Source: Oidiodendron maius Zn
Lineage: Eukaryota; Ascomycota; Leotiomycetes; Myxotrichaceae
Assembly: GCA_000827325.1 (NCBI GenBank)
Contig: KN832892.1
Span: 496,001 to 560,000 of the forward strand
Reading direction: 5' to 3'
DNA: 64,000 nt
In this document: in pieces, positions 43,330-53,877 of the stretch
How positions within the stretch are numbered: position 1 is the stretch's first letter
Layout: each line of letters begins with the position of its first letter
Program-made: the position numbers and the translations under genes
The notes under the pieces: model-generated
Databases searched by the model: none
Told to the model about the DNA's origin: nothing
Seen by the model: the letters and a program-made list of their open reading frames with translations, nothing else

Positions 43330-44337
43330 GGCTTTCTTCACGCCTGTCGAAAACTTTCAAGCCATGGCAGGGGAAAAGGGAGAGCGAAGTAATTTATTAG
43401 GATTCAAAAACACGAAGGTGATATGCCTACGCGTGCATTACAAGCGCAGCCCTTCCAAACGAACTCTATGAACCATATTTTTCCGAATGAGGTTCCTACA
43501 AATTTGAGAGAACCCCTCGGATAAGTCGCATCAATGACGCTAGTCAGTCCCCTCTCTTCCGCCACTGCGGGAAGGAAACGCAGAGGAGAAATGATCCGGA
43601 AAACTCGTCGGCTTGGGTTTACACGGAGACGCTAAATTTATTTGGGGAGCATCACCGATGGAGTTTGCTAATTCCTTATTCGTTTCTTTATTCAATTCGT
43701 ACAGCTATGTGCGAAATTGGCGTCTGGTCTTCAACACTTAACAAGTGTTTAAGCGCACGGACCATACTTCATGGGACTTCACTGAAACCGAGAGCGCTCT
43801 AATTAGGCAGCAGGGCAGAAATGGAGGGCGGCTTACTCCTGACGGCTTTTCTGCCCATTACTATCAACGGCTAGATCACAATGCTGCCATATCTCGCCCT
43901 CTCTAAGTATATTCTGGCTCAGAACATGATCAGCAGTCAGGTACAAGATGATAAAGCACTGAAAGATGATGATATAGCCAAAATCGACTATTCTGACCGT
44001 GCGGTGTACGTATCCGATCAAACCTGCTCCTCTTTAGATCAACTAAAGTCTTATAGAATAGTATCGGCTGACCCAAGACTATCACTCCTCATATATTGAC
44101 CACTTTATATAACTAGCTTGTCATCGATCCTTGTACGTGACCGAGAGGCAAGCGCTAAAGGTCATTTCCGTTATACTAGAATTCCTATTAATGAGTCATT
44201 GGAATAAAGTGTAATTACTACACGAGGAATATTCCACAATTTTTATAATACATTATATTTATCAAGAAAATCATCTTGAGTCTCTCGGTGCCTCTATTGT
44301 GGTAAGCCTCGTAAGCCTCGTAAGCCTCGCTATTGCT
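43330..44337. other. Gene-poor interval
   Basis: No recognised gene. A plus-strand 72-codon frame at 43881-44099 has no motif. The sequence is AT-rich toward 44250. A short tandem repeat at 44302-44328 lies next to the NLR stop codon. Confidence 0.4.
44302..44328. repeat. GTAAGCCTC x3 tandem repeat
   Basis: Three perfect 9-bp units immediately downstream of the NLR coding end (stop at 44338, minus strand), so probably in its 3' UTR. Confidence 0.85.
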
Positions 44338-46743
44338 CTAACCTTCCAACAATTCGATCACTCCCCTACATTCGTTCTCTTCTGCAATATCCAATGCCGT
44401 GTCTCCAAACTTGTTCGTCAACTCTTTATCCGCTCCGTTTGCGAGAAGCACTTGAATAACCTTCTCGTGTCCCTCCCCCGCAGCCAATATGAGTGGTGTA
44501 TCTGCATTATCCCCAGTTTTCATGTTCGGGTCCGCGCCAGCACGTATGAGATCCCGAACGAGGAGATGATAGCCATATGCAGCAGCTTTTGGCAAGGGGA
44601 GACGACCTTCTTCATCGGCGATATCTAGGCTCGCTTTCTGACGAATGAGCAGCTGAGCAGTTTTTACCTCCTTGTTGAAGATAGCAAGTAAAAGAGGTGT
44701 TGCTCCTTTGTAGTGTCCTTTGTCTTGGATTGCGTCGATGTTGGCACCTGCTTGGAGCAGCTGCAAGACAGCATCACGACGTCCCGCAGCAGAAGCATAT
44801 AGCAAACTGCTTTCCAACCAAGCTCCGCGAGCTTCTTCGTTGTCGAACTTGCACTGCAGGAGTAACTGAGTTGCTTTGGGATGGTTGTACTCGATGGACA
44901 ATGAAAGAGGAGACCCGTCGCCTTTGAGTGGATCAGCGCCGTGCTCTAAAAGGAGACGAATCATCTTTAAGTCGCCATTTGAGGCTGCGTTATGAAGTGG
45001 ACCGTATTCGTCGAACATATTTGGATCAGCTCCCTTGTCAAGAAGAAACTTTGCCATCTCCTCGCGCTTCTCTTCGCCAGCCTCAGGATCTCCCAGCTTT
45101 GCTACGCAGCATAGAGCTGTTATTCTCTTTTCAAACTGAGGGTTTGCGCTTACTTTCCCTTCTGAGCAGAGTAGTTTGACGACTTCGAAATGCCCGTGAG
45201 AAGCTGCAAGGATAAGTGCTTGGTCTCCCTGAGAATGATCTTCACGGAGAGCACCTTGGTCAATGAGAAACTTGGCGATGTCCGTGTGACCCTTTCTGGA
45301 AGAATATTGAAGCGAGGTGTCGCCGTACTTGTTCTTGCTGTTAAGCGTCACTGCACGCCGACTCCAGAGCATTTGCATAATATTGAGGCTGCCCTTTTCT
45401 ATAGCTTCATTATATGCAGCTTGATAGTCTACCGGTTTCAAGAGGAGCCCGCTCTTGTCTTCATGGTCCAATAGCATACGACATACCGATTCGTGGCCAT
45501 TACTAGCTGCAAAAAAGATGGGTTTCTCTTTCTGGACAGAAGGCGGGTTCAGATCCGCGCCTCTTTCTAGAAAGAAGGCCACTGCATCTTCAAAACCAAA
45601 CATAGCAAGTCGATGTATACAGGGCCAATCACCCCAGACCATCGTATTATTGACATCAGCCCCCTGGCTGACAAGATTTTTCATTCCTTTGAAGTCCTTT
45701 CTCTGGTCCTTTTCCGCCACTTCAATTTTCCAGACCTCTTGCGCCAGCAAAGAATTGAGATGGTTTTGATCTTCCAGCGACAGGAATTTAGGAACCATTA
45801 TAGCTTGGCCGAGTCCATTCTTTGCGTCGTCACGAGTAATGAGTATGATTCCACCATAGCCACGACCTGGTAGGATTTCCATGATATCATTGTAAAGTGC
45901 AGCAGGTTCGTAGTTATCTAGAACGAGAAGCCAAGGATGCCATAGGTCATTGAGAAACCCTCTTACAAAGCTGATCTTCTCCTTTCTCGATCCATCCGTC
46001 GATCGTCGGACTGTGGCGTATATGCTTTCGAATCCAAGACACAAGTTCTCCAGAGTTGATGCATCGACCCAGAAGCAGGTTCGAAATTGCCTTAATGAGT
46101 TGGCACGATAGCAATACTCGAGTACAAGCTGAGTTTTACCAACACCTTTCTCTCCGGAAACGAGCAGGATAGTGGGTGTTTGGACCCGAGATCTCGCTGC
46201 ATCGTGGAGATAGCCCTCGAGCTCTTTCATCAAGCCAGACCGTTCAACAAATGTCTCAACTCGTTCTTCTCGCACATCGAAAAAGGTGTCGTCGGCCAGT
46301 TCGAGAGGTGCGTCAGCAGAATCGATCACATGGTGTAGAATCAAGACCGAAATGTATGTCTGAAGATTTCGCTCAATCTCCCGTACTTTTTCGTCGTACT
46401 TCAGACTTGTGAACACCTTTTTCATCTTCACTTTGAAAGAGTCGCCTGGAAAGCGGGAGATTTCGTTAATCATAGTCTCGACCTCCACAATCTGCCCCCT
46501 GCACCCCGAAATCATTCCTCGAAGGATACATTTAGTATCGAAATCGAGATTCTTGATCTGAGAATCGGATTTAATCCTGCCAAGGGCATTGAGTAAAAGT
46601 GGCAGTTGGGTGGAGATCGATTGCAATGATTTGGGGACATCCCCTGAAGAATTGAGCTCATCCAGGCGCTTGGCGACCTTGAGGCCGAAGTCGACGAACT
46701 GAACGACAGCAGAGGCGAGACCAATAGCACTGAGTGGATCCAT
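44338..46743 (-). CDS. NLR-like STAND protein: SesA-like N-domain, NB domain, ankyrin repeats
   Basis: About 801 residues from the canonical start MDPLSAIGLASAVVQFVDFG; the frame opens further upstream (ATGs to 46998), but this start matches the fungal N-terminal STAND domain (SesA/NACHT_N type, about 1-150). The NB part has Walker A GEKGVGKTQL (about 197-206), FWVDASTLEN, Walker B WLLVLDNYEP, and ILITRDD (sensor-like). About twelve ankyrin repeats fill residues 350-801 (GHTDIAKFLIDQGA, GDLKMIRLLLEHGADP, GHEKVIQVLLANGADKEL). The winged-helix/ARC2 part with an MHD-like motif is not visible between NB and ankyrins, making this a compact variant. Such proteins act in heterokaryon incompatibility or xenorecognition; the ligand is unknown. 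Confidence 0.85.
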   Translation of the reverse strand: MDPLSAIGLASAVVQFVDFGLKVAKRLDELNSSGDVPKSLQSISTQLPLLLNALGRIKSDSQIKNLDFDTKCILRGMISGCRGQIVEVETMINEISRFPGDSFKVKMKKVFTSLKYDEKVREIERNLQTYISVLILHHVIDSADAPLELADDTFFDVREERVETFVERSGLMKELEGYLHDAARSRVQTPTILLVSGEKGVGKTQLVLEYCYRANSLRQFRTCFWVDASTLENLCLGFESIYATVRRSTDGSRKEKISFVRGFLNDLWHPWLLVLDNYEPAALYNDIMEILPGRGYGGIILITRDDAKNGLGQAIMVPKFLSLEDQNHLNSLLAQEVWKIEVAEKDQRKDFKGMKNLVSQGADVNNTMVWGDWPCIHRLAMFGFEDAVAFFLERGADLNPPSVQKEKPIFFAASNGHESVCRMLLDHEDKSGLLLKPVDYQAAYNEAIEKGSLNIMQMLWSRRAVTLNSKNKYGDTSLQYSSRKGHTDIAKFLIDQGALREDHSQGDQALILAASHGHFEVVKLLCSEGKVSANPQFEKRITALCCVAKLGDPEAGEEKREEMAKFLLDKGADPNMFDEYGPLHNAASNGDLKMIRLLLEHGADPLKGDGSPLSLSIEYNHPKATQLLLQCKFDNEEARGAWLESSLLYASAAGRRDAVLQLLQAGANIDAIQDKGHYKGATPLLLAIFNKEVKTAQLLIRQKASLDIADEEGRLPLPKAAAYGYHLLVRDLIRAGADPNMKTGDNADTPLILAAGEGHEKVIQVLLANGADKELTNKFGDTALDIAEENECRGVIELLEG

Positions 46744-47832
46744 ACCAGTAGAGAGCGCTGAAACTAGCGTTAGCACGGAAGAGCTTGCGGAGGCTATCTC
46801 AAAGGCAGGTTGGGTGCGAAGCATGATGGAAGCCGAATGCTTTGAGCACTCAACTGCAACGGTTCTGCACTCACAACTTACCTTATAGCCTGGCCCACAC
46901 CTAATCTTAATCCGAGACAAATATCTCTGAGTCTTGCCAGTTCTGGTGATGAGGCTTATTGACAGTAGGCAGGTAGGGGCTGTGTTACCAGGCTGCACTG
47001 CTGTAGCGCCTAACTTTGTAAGTAGCTGCTGGTTTCCATTTTGTCTTACCGCCTACCGAGAAGCACCACGTGCGGATAAAAATTAATACGCACACTGTGT
47101 GGCTGGTCCGTGCGCTTAAATCAATCGTTAAGTGTTTGACGAGCAGGACTAGGACACCGATTTCGCTCATAGCTGCAATGTCAGACCAAACTCTCATCGC
47201 CATCACGAGGGATCATTTCTGCCATGCTACGCACCCCCAACGCCAAGGCAATGCTGTGGTAAATAGCCAAAAACCTCTTCAAGTATAGGAGGTTCATATC
47301 CACCACGATCTGAAAACCCCCTTTTCCAAGGAAGGATACACGGCGCTGGAACTCCTCGAATGCACTGACGCAGTGTATTAGTTAGCAGAGAGCGAGGCAG
47401 CAATCATGCGGCAGATTGATTTGTAGTTCTTCCTGACAGATGTCACTCGTTATACGAAGAGCCCAGAGGTATAGCAGGTGGAAAATGACGTGTTAAATAA
47501 ATGGACGGACCTGGGCTCCGCATTAAGACTTCTTGGGGATAGAGACGTACTGGGAATGCCACGGCATGCCATGACCCGGCCTTCTAGGACCAGGTGGTGT
47601 GTGGTGAACAATGGAGGGATAAGGTAAGAGGCATTTCATCATTTACATATAGCGGGGTTTGTACGCAGTTACGGTAATGGGGCTTGTAAACAGGCCGCAG
47701 CTAAAGAGTGGCATATTCGCAGTCACTAGTCGAATGATCTCTAGTCCCCATACAAAGGTCCTGATATAACATCCCCATCACACACCTCTGCTTGCATGCA
47801 ACAAAAGAGTAGCCAACCAGTTGGGCCAACAG
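46744..47832. other. Interval between NLR and sugar transporter
   Basis: It contains the upstream extension of the NLR frame (to 46998), possibly leader or an earlier exon, then short frames without motifs. Confidence 0.4.
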
Positions 47833-49520
47833 CTAGGTGCTGACTGCATTCCCATAGCCCGTATTAATAGCGATCTGGTCCTTGCGCTCATGATCCTCCG
47901 TGTCTTCAAGGTGCTCTGCTAGAGCACCCTTACCAAGGACCTGCTCAATGTCGGCACGCCTCTGCTCTTCAGCAATAGTACCGAACAAGATGTCCATATC
48001 CTCGAGTGTCATTCCCTTCGTCTCCTTAATAAAAAAGAAGGCGAATACACCCATTCCAAAGCAGAAGCATCCAAACATAATAAATGTGCGGTAGCCGATA
48101 TGATTCACGGCACTAGGCGTGAGTTCTGTAATACAAAAGTTAAATAGCCACTGTGTCGCGGCTCCCAAGCCAACTCCATAGGAGCGAAGACGGGTAGGGA
48201 AGATTTCAGACAAATATACCCAAGGAGTGGGGCCCCAGGAGGCACTGTATCCAATAACATACAGGTAAATCATGACCACCATGGCAATAGAGGCAGACGA
48301 GACGCTATTCACATCTATCGGTGGATGCGTTTTAAGGACGGCGCCAATAATAAACATCATGCTCATCATCCAGGCAGCGCCAAAGAGGAGTGGCTTCCGC
48401 CTGCCCCACCTATCAATGCCAAAGAACAAGAAAAAGCCACCGGTAATCACCTTAACAGTACCATAAATGCCAGTGGCAAATAGAGATGAATTAGTTTTAG
48501 AGACGCCAATAGTCTAGATTTGAAATTAGCTTTGACCGTAGGCAACATAAATATATAGTATACTGACCTGGAAGATCTGAGGTGCATAATACCCAATACT
48601 ATTTGTCCCGCTAAATTGCTGCCAGAACATGAGCAGAAAAGCTATGATAAAGCGTATTCGATTTCCTGGGCGTATACACTCCTTCCAGCGGACTCCCTCG
48701 GTTTCGGCAATTTCTTCCTCAATAGAGGCCCGAATTTCAGCCATCTCTTTCTGGACCTCGGGGTTGGTTATAGATTCACAGCGCATATAAGCCAATGATG
48801 CGGTTGCTTCTTCGTATCGGCCTTGCTTTGCTAACCACCGTGGAGATTCTTTTAGGAGAAAAAGCCCAAGGAATAAGAAACCACCAAAGATAAGTTGGAG
48901 TCCAACCGGGATCCGCCACTGTTTAGTCGACACAGGGATGTGAAGCGCAGCTCCATAATCAAGCCAGTATGCAAAGGTACTCCCAATGACGATGAATTCT
49001 TGAAAGAGGCCGGTAATACGTCCTCGAACTCTAGGTGGACAATTCTCAGCCACGAAGAGAGGGGTGATGCTGCTCATGCCGCCAATACCAAGACCTGCCA
49101 CGACTCGGCCACCATAAATCATGCCAATGTTGTGTTTCGCGCCAGTCTGGACTGCAGCTCCAAGAAGAAAGACTATGGAGAAGCCCATAAGGGAATAGCG
49201 GCGCCCATATCGGTCATTAAGGAAGGCGGCTCCGATTGAGCCAAAGAATGCGCCAGCAGTAAGAAGTGACACAACATTTGACGAGACCTTTGCATTCTTT
49301 GCGCTGGCGAAGCCAGAGCTATCTGTGGGGAGGTGAAAGTCCAGTTTAAAACTCTTCATAGCCAACACACTTCCCATGACCCCAGTATCATAACCTGTTG
49401 GACAGTCAGCTTTAAGCTATGAAGTGGAGGCGGGAACGCACCGAAGAGCACCGAGCCCATGTAGGCCACTATCGCGAGGAAGTATACCCGATAATTTTTG
49501 AAGAAACCTCGCGCCATCAT
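47833..49520 (-). CDS. MFS sugar transporter, quinate/hexose-permease-like
   Basis: Three minus-strand exons (49520-49442, 49394-48568, 48513-47833; introns 47 and 54 bp) give 528 residues. The first exon restores MMARGFFKNYRVYFLAIVAY and joins to GYDTGVMGS, the conserved first transmembrane helix. Sugar-porter signatures are complete: NDRYGRRYS, GRVVAGLGIGGMSSITPLFV, ESPRWLAKQGRYEEA, FWQQFSGTNSIGYYAPQIF, DRWGRRKP, YLSEIFPTRLRSYGVGLG and KETKGMTLEDMD. Twelve membrane helices are expected. The GVSKTNSSLFATGIYGTVK segment after helix 7 resembles quinate permeases and related proton symporters more than the classical glucose carriers. Substrate is therefore uncertain. The protein would act in the plasma membrane. 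Confidence 0.88.
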
Positions 49521-50642
49521 GGTAAAAATTGGTCTGATAGCATTAACTCAGAGCTGGAAAGAAGCTCTTGTCAAAGGAGAGCTTGCTGGTTAAATAAATA
49601 TGCGTCCGGAGCTCGGCTCGAAGAGATGACGGGAACACTTATTCGTGGGTTTTCAGATGGTTGCACGACGAGCAGTATAGTAGCATTGCCAAGAGCGGGG
49701 TGCAGCTCTCGCTGCCTATTCTGGAGAAGCGACATGGTTAAATGACTGCAAAGTCTGGGGCCCCGTATGGAGAGCGCAGCTCTCCGGAAAAGCACTCTTC
49801 TTGGATTAGGGCTACACCGGAAAAGGTCGTTTTCCGCCTCTCCTATTCAGCCACGTTCCGCAGCCATCTACTTGAGGTAGGATATACTCGATTGAAGTCG
49901 TCAATTGGGTCTTAAATCCTATAAATAAATTGCGCTCTGGTTTGCTTGATATAATTCCCTCGGTGTCGTAGGCTGAAACCGATAGTATGTTATGCAGTTT
50001 TCTATGCTCACGACTTGCTCACGAAACGGTATCAGGATATTTCCGTCTGACTACTATTAAATGAAGATAAAATGAACAGAAAGACAATTGGCCTGCAGCA
50101 GCCCGACTACTGCTCATATAACTTTGGTCTGGGGTCAGTGTGCTGGTATCAATAGGACAGTTACAGCTTCTGAGGAGGCGTCCCGATTTCAATATTGCCA
50201 TACCACCAGGGAGAATTAGTTTCCGACTCCTAGAAGCGTGCTGTCAAAACCCTGCATGGCGCGATGTGCTTGAAGATCAGTGCCATTGAAATAATAGTGC
50301 AGCTCTTCACTGGAAACTGACCACCGTACAGGCAGTGAGTCCTGACGTCGGGACTTGAGTGGTATAGTTATAGTCCTCTCGACCGTCACAAATTCATAGT
50401 CCAAGAGCAATGTGGGTGACTTGCATCGATCAATTATAGCTGAATTTAGAATACGAAACCAGTTTGTGTGAGTGAGTCTTTGCCCCTCCAGTTTGAATGA
50501 GTCGATAGATCGATCTCCAGCAGCCTCGATTCCTAAATGCAGAGCAGAGCGCAATGATTAAAACACTGCTGTGTATTGTAAAATTAGAACAGTGGGTAGA
50601 TTGTTTGGCCCAGGCAGGCAAGACCAAGAAAATATAGTTATA
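49521..50642. other. Interval between the two MFS genes
   Basis: No recognised gene. A small inverted repeat (GGAGAGC/GCTCTCC) lies near 49769. Short frames at 50216-50627 overlap without motifs. Confidence 0.4.
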
Positions 50643-52439
50643 TTATATATTTAATAATTCAATCTTGAACCTCTCCCGCCATTGTTCGCCATACTTGCGG
50701 AAGAGTACTGTCATTGCTCCCAACCCTAGGGATATAAACGCCAGAATGGAGTTGCCCCAGCCATACCCAAGCCTATCATACATTGGGATGCCGGCTAGCG
50801 GCAGCATAGACGACGTAATGCTTCGTAATATGTTGCCAGCAGCAATTGCACTGGCAGCATACTTCGTGTATGCATCAATCATATATACGTTGAAGGGTAT
50901 CTTCGAAAGGAAAAGTAAAGCGTTAGATTTAAGAGTATATTTTGCTCTCATAGATTATACTTACGAAGGTGAACATTACCCCAAATCCGATAATGCCCGT
51001 TGCAACAATGGGAACCGCACTGTGGACGCTCGCTTGAGTTGTCCAACCATACATGAACAATCCCACTGGAATCGCAATTGCTCCATATATCAGGGGCTCT
51101 AAGCGATATCTTTATATGCCACATATATTAGTAGTCCATTCATTTTGTACGAGGAGGAAAGAGGTGTCAATATCAAACGTACTCGGGCTTTGCTACTCCA
51201 TGTTTTTTGACTAGGCGTGCATGGCTCCTGTCATTAGTAACGCTGGCAATAGCCAACGAGATCAGGAAGCCTAAAGTGAGGCCGATGTATGCTATGCCAA
51301 GCTTCGACTGGCTGTAATGATACTGATTCTGAAAAATATCGGAGAAGGTAGATAGAAGGAGATAAACCGTGCCATAGACGACAGAATTGTACACAGCCAA
51401 GCCAGTAACGACCGGACAGAATAGTAGCATTCTGAAGGGACGGCTGATCGCTCGTTTCAAAAGAGCAGACAGCGCCAGCTGACGTTGTCCTTTGGCGTAT
51501 AATTCTGGATTTCCAGTGGCTTTGCGCAGTTTCTTGGCTTTTCTTTCGAGAAGGACCGGGCCATATGTCTCGCGGTAAGTGACCGCACAAATGAGTCCCA
51601 TAGTTCCACTCTGCAAAAATGCTCAGACCATATGCCATAGAAGTAAATGTAAGGGTCAACGTACCAAAATGGACAACAGCCAGAATATCCATCGCCATCC
51701 CGCTGCAGCTGATAGAAAACTGCCGACAATAGGACCAACGACCGGGCTAAGCATGAAACCGGCGGAATACATAGACATAGCAAAACCCCGGTGGCGGATT
51801 GATACAAGGTCAGCAATAGTTCCGCCTGCATTATTGAGGTTACACGAAGCAGCACATCCTTGCAGGAACCGGAATACAATTAGCCCGGCTAGAGTTGGTG
51901 TTAAGGCACATCCAATCGTGAATCCGCAGAATGCTAAATTCGCACAGTTGTAAATGATACGACGACCAACTATTTCCGACATAGGGCCCATGAATACGGG
52001 TCCTACGCCGGTGCCTAGAAGCTAAAGGATTGATTAGATATTAGCAAGACGTTGGGGGGGAGGTTTTCGGATTCCTTTTCAAGGGACAAACCTCGATCGT
52101 AATTGCTAAGATGCCAAGTTCCTGATTATTTGAGCCAAACTCTTTTAACACGAGGGGAATGGCCGGGGCAATAGCTACAGCGGCTATATTCCTAGAGCAA
52201 GGAAAAAGCTGGGTTAGCATCAGCCCGACTGAGGAAAATCCTAGGTAGCCTCACGTCGAGAAAACAACACAGGTAATCATGCCGACAAGCATCGCTCGTC
52301 TCCAGGCAGGCCAATTTCGTGGATTATGAGGATCGTCGAGCCCATCCCAATCCACCTCATTCGAGTTAGGAACATTTGTACCGTCTGTGGAAGAGGGCAG
52401 GCTTCCGTCGACATCAGGTGCCTTCTTCAGCTCGCCCAT
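50643..52439 (-). CDS. MFS multidrug efflux transporter (DHA1 type)
   Basis: Six minus-strand exons (52439-52255, 52191-52092, 52021-51665, 51610-51183, 51109-50965, 50900-50643) restore 490 residues; five introns of 54-73 bp. The soluble N-terminus ends in VDWDGLDDPHNPRNWPAWRR, the usual entry to helix 1 of fungal drug:H+ antiporters. MGPMSEIVGRR (loop 2-3), GLIVFRFLQGCAAS, GFAMSMYSAGFMLSPVVGP (motif C region) and RYRLEPLIYGAIAIP complete the family pattern. The fourth donor must be GTACGT after CCCGA to keep frame. It would export small toxic molecules across the plasma membrane. No biosynthetic cluster adjoins. Confidence 0.87.
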
Positions 52440-52780
52440 AGCATCCTCATTCGCCTGAGGTGGTAGTGAGGCAGCCTGAGAGTAAGTACCGTTAGCAATC
52501 GCTTACAGCTCCAAAAAAAAAAAAGAGGAATCATTGTAGGACATTTGCAAATATCTGGTCCTCGCTATTCTCTTCACTTCTCTTCTCGTTAGACATTGTG
52601 TGTGTCTTATTAGTGAAAGGAATAGCAAAATTGATATTCTTGAGCTGAAAGTAAGGAAAGGAAGAGGTTAAAGGTATGCGCAGGTCGTAACTGAAGTGTA
52701 ACCTTAGTGTATTAGGCAACTAAAAACTGCCGACGACTACGTACATGGTACAGAGTGGACCACCGGCAGGAGAAGGCCTA

Positions 52781-52922
52781 AACACCCCTGCCCAATGCCG
52801 CCCTAGACCATCCTACTAGGATGCTAGAGTAAATTATTTTGAGTGTGGCTAACTAGTATTACAATGTATTGAAGTATCGCATACACGCGATGCCACTTGC
52901 TAGTCTAGGGCGTGGGGGTGTT
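52781..52922. mobile_element. 142-bp MITE with TA target duplication
   Basis: The left end AACACCCC, then after a short insert CGCCCTAGAC, is mirrored at the right end (GTCTAGGGCG, then GGGGTGTT). TA dinucleotides flank both sides (52779-52780 and 52923-52924). Size, terminal inverted repeats and the TA duplication fit a nonautonomous Tc1/mariner-type element. There is no coding capacity. Confidence 0.65.
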
Positions 52923-52955
52923 TAGAACTTATGATAGTTCATACTTCTCGCCCAG

Positions 52956-53027
52956 CCTAAATAAATGTAACAGTGGGTTACAGGGCACAGACATTCTACC
53001 ATACACCCACTATTACGTTTATTTAGG
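52956..53027. repeat. 23-bp imperfect inverted repeat
   Basis: CCTAAATAAATGTAACAGTG (to 52978) pairs with CACTATTACGTTTATTTAGG (from 53005), with two mismatches over 23 bp and a 26-nt loop. It could be a folding RNA, the ends of a tiny element, or a terminator-like structure. Confidence 0.6.
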
Positions 53028-53877
53028 GGGGAGAGTAACACAGCAGGGGATTTAAAACTATCGGTCAAGGGAGAACGGGGGCGCAGGTCCCTCGTTGGTC
53101 AGGCTATTCAGCGGCAAGCGGGTAGCCAGCTCCGTTCCCGCCCGGCGAACAAGTCCTGCTCCAAACCTAACAAGAGAAGAAGGCCGATTGACGACCTTCT
53201 TCTTACAGTACAGTACATCTCAGCGGTGCGTAGTACTCCAATAGCTTGGCTTAAATAACCACCCGCAGCCTCTCGTACTGTCTGGGAGGGAAGGCACCAT
53301 CCGATCTGCACAATTGGAGGCCGAACATAGATGCCGTGCGAACGACCAACAAGTACGCCATAAGCACAGGCCGACTAGATAGAGAAGTCGAACAGGCACC
53401 AGCAAGTCAAACCGCCCAGCAGTGAATTTTAACCTTTCCCCTCCCCCTTCCCTCACCTCCAACTAGCATCCTACCTAGGTACTAACCACACCACGCTTCA
53501 GCCGCTGTACATAGGACGTTGAACACTTGGGGGAATTATCTTCAAGCCCACTTGCTATTGACTAACCCACAGGACCCCGTAGAAGATGAAAAGTATTTAG
53601 ATTCCATGTAACTGTATATTGCATGCATTGTATAGGCTTTGGCAAGAGTATGGATTTAATCACTTTCTGAGTTTTTTAATCGTAGTTAACATTGGTGTGA
53701 GAATTTATATGGGAGATCTGCGAACTAAAAATATTCTTGGCCGTTTTTTCAATATCGGCATTCGAGAAGCATGCCCTCATCAGTCAGCAAGCCACATGAA
53801 AATGATCACATCAGTCTTTCGTCTCAAATACAATCCCGTAAGTTAAGACTACTTAATAAGATTGCCATCTTATGCAG

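Larger units (their letters stand above)
52440..53877. other. Gene-free interval with a MITE and a large hairpin
   Basis: It contains the MFS promoter, a poly-A run near 52508-52523, a TA-flanked miniature element (52781-52922) and a 23-bp imperfect hairpin (52956-53027). No gene recognised; a frame at 53619-53846 has no motif. Confidence 0.5.

Noticed and set aside
49419-49745. 108-codon plus-strand frame overlapping the sugar transporter start
   Set aside because: The minus-strand first exon with a conserved helix and splice sites explains the region better.
53619-53846. 75-codon plus-strand frame
   Set aside because: No recognisable motif and antisense-side position after the HET-like gene.
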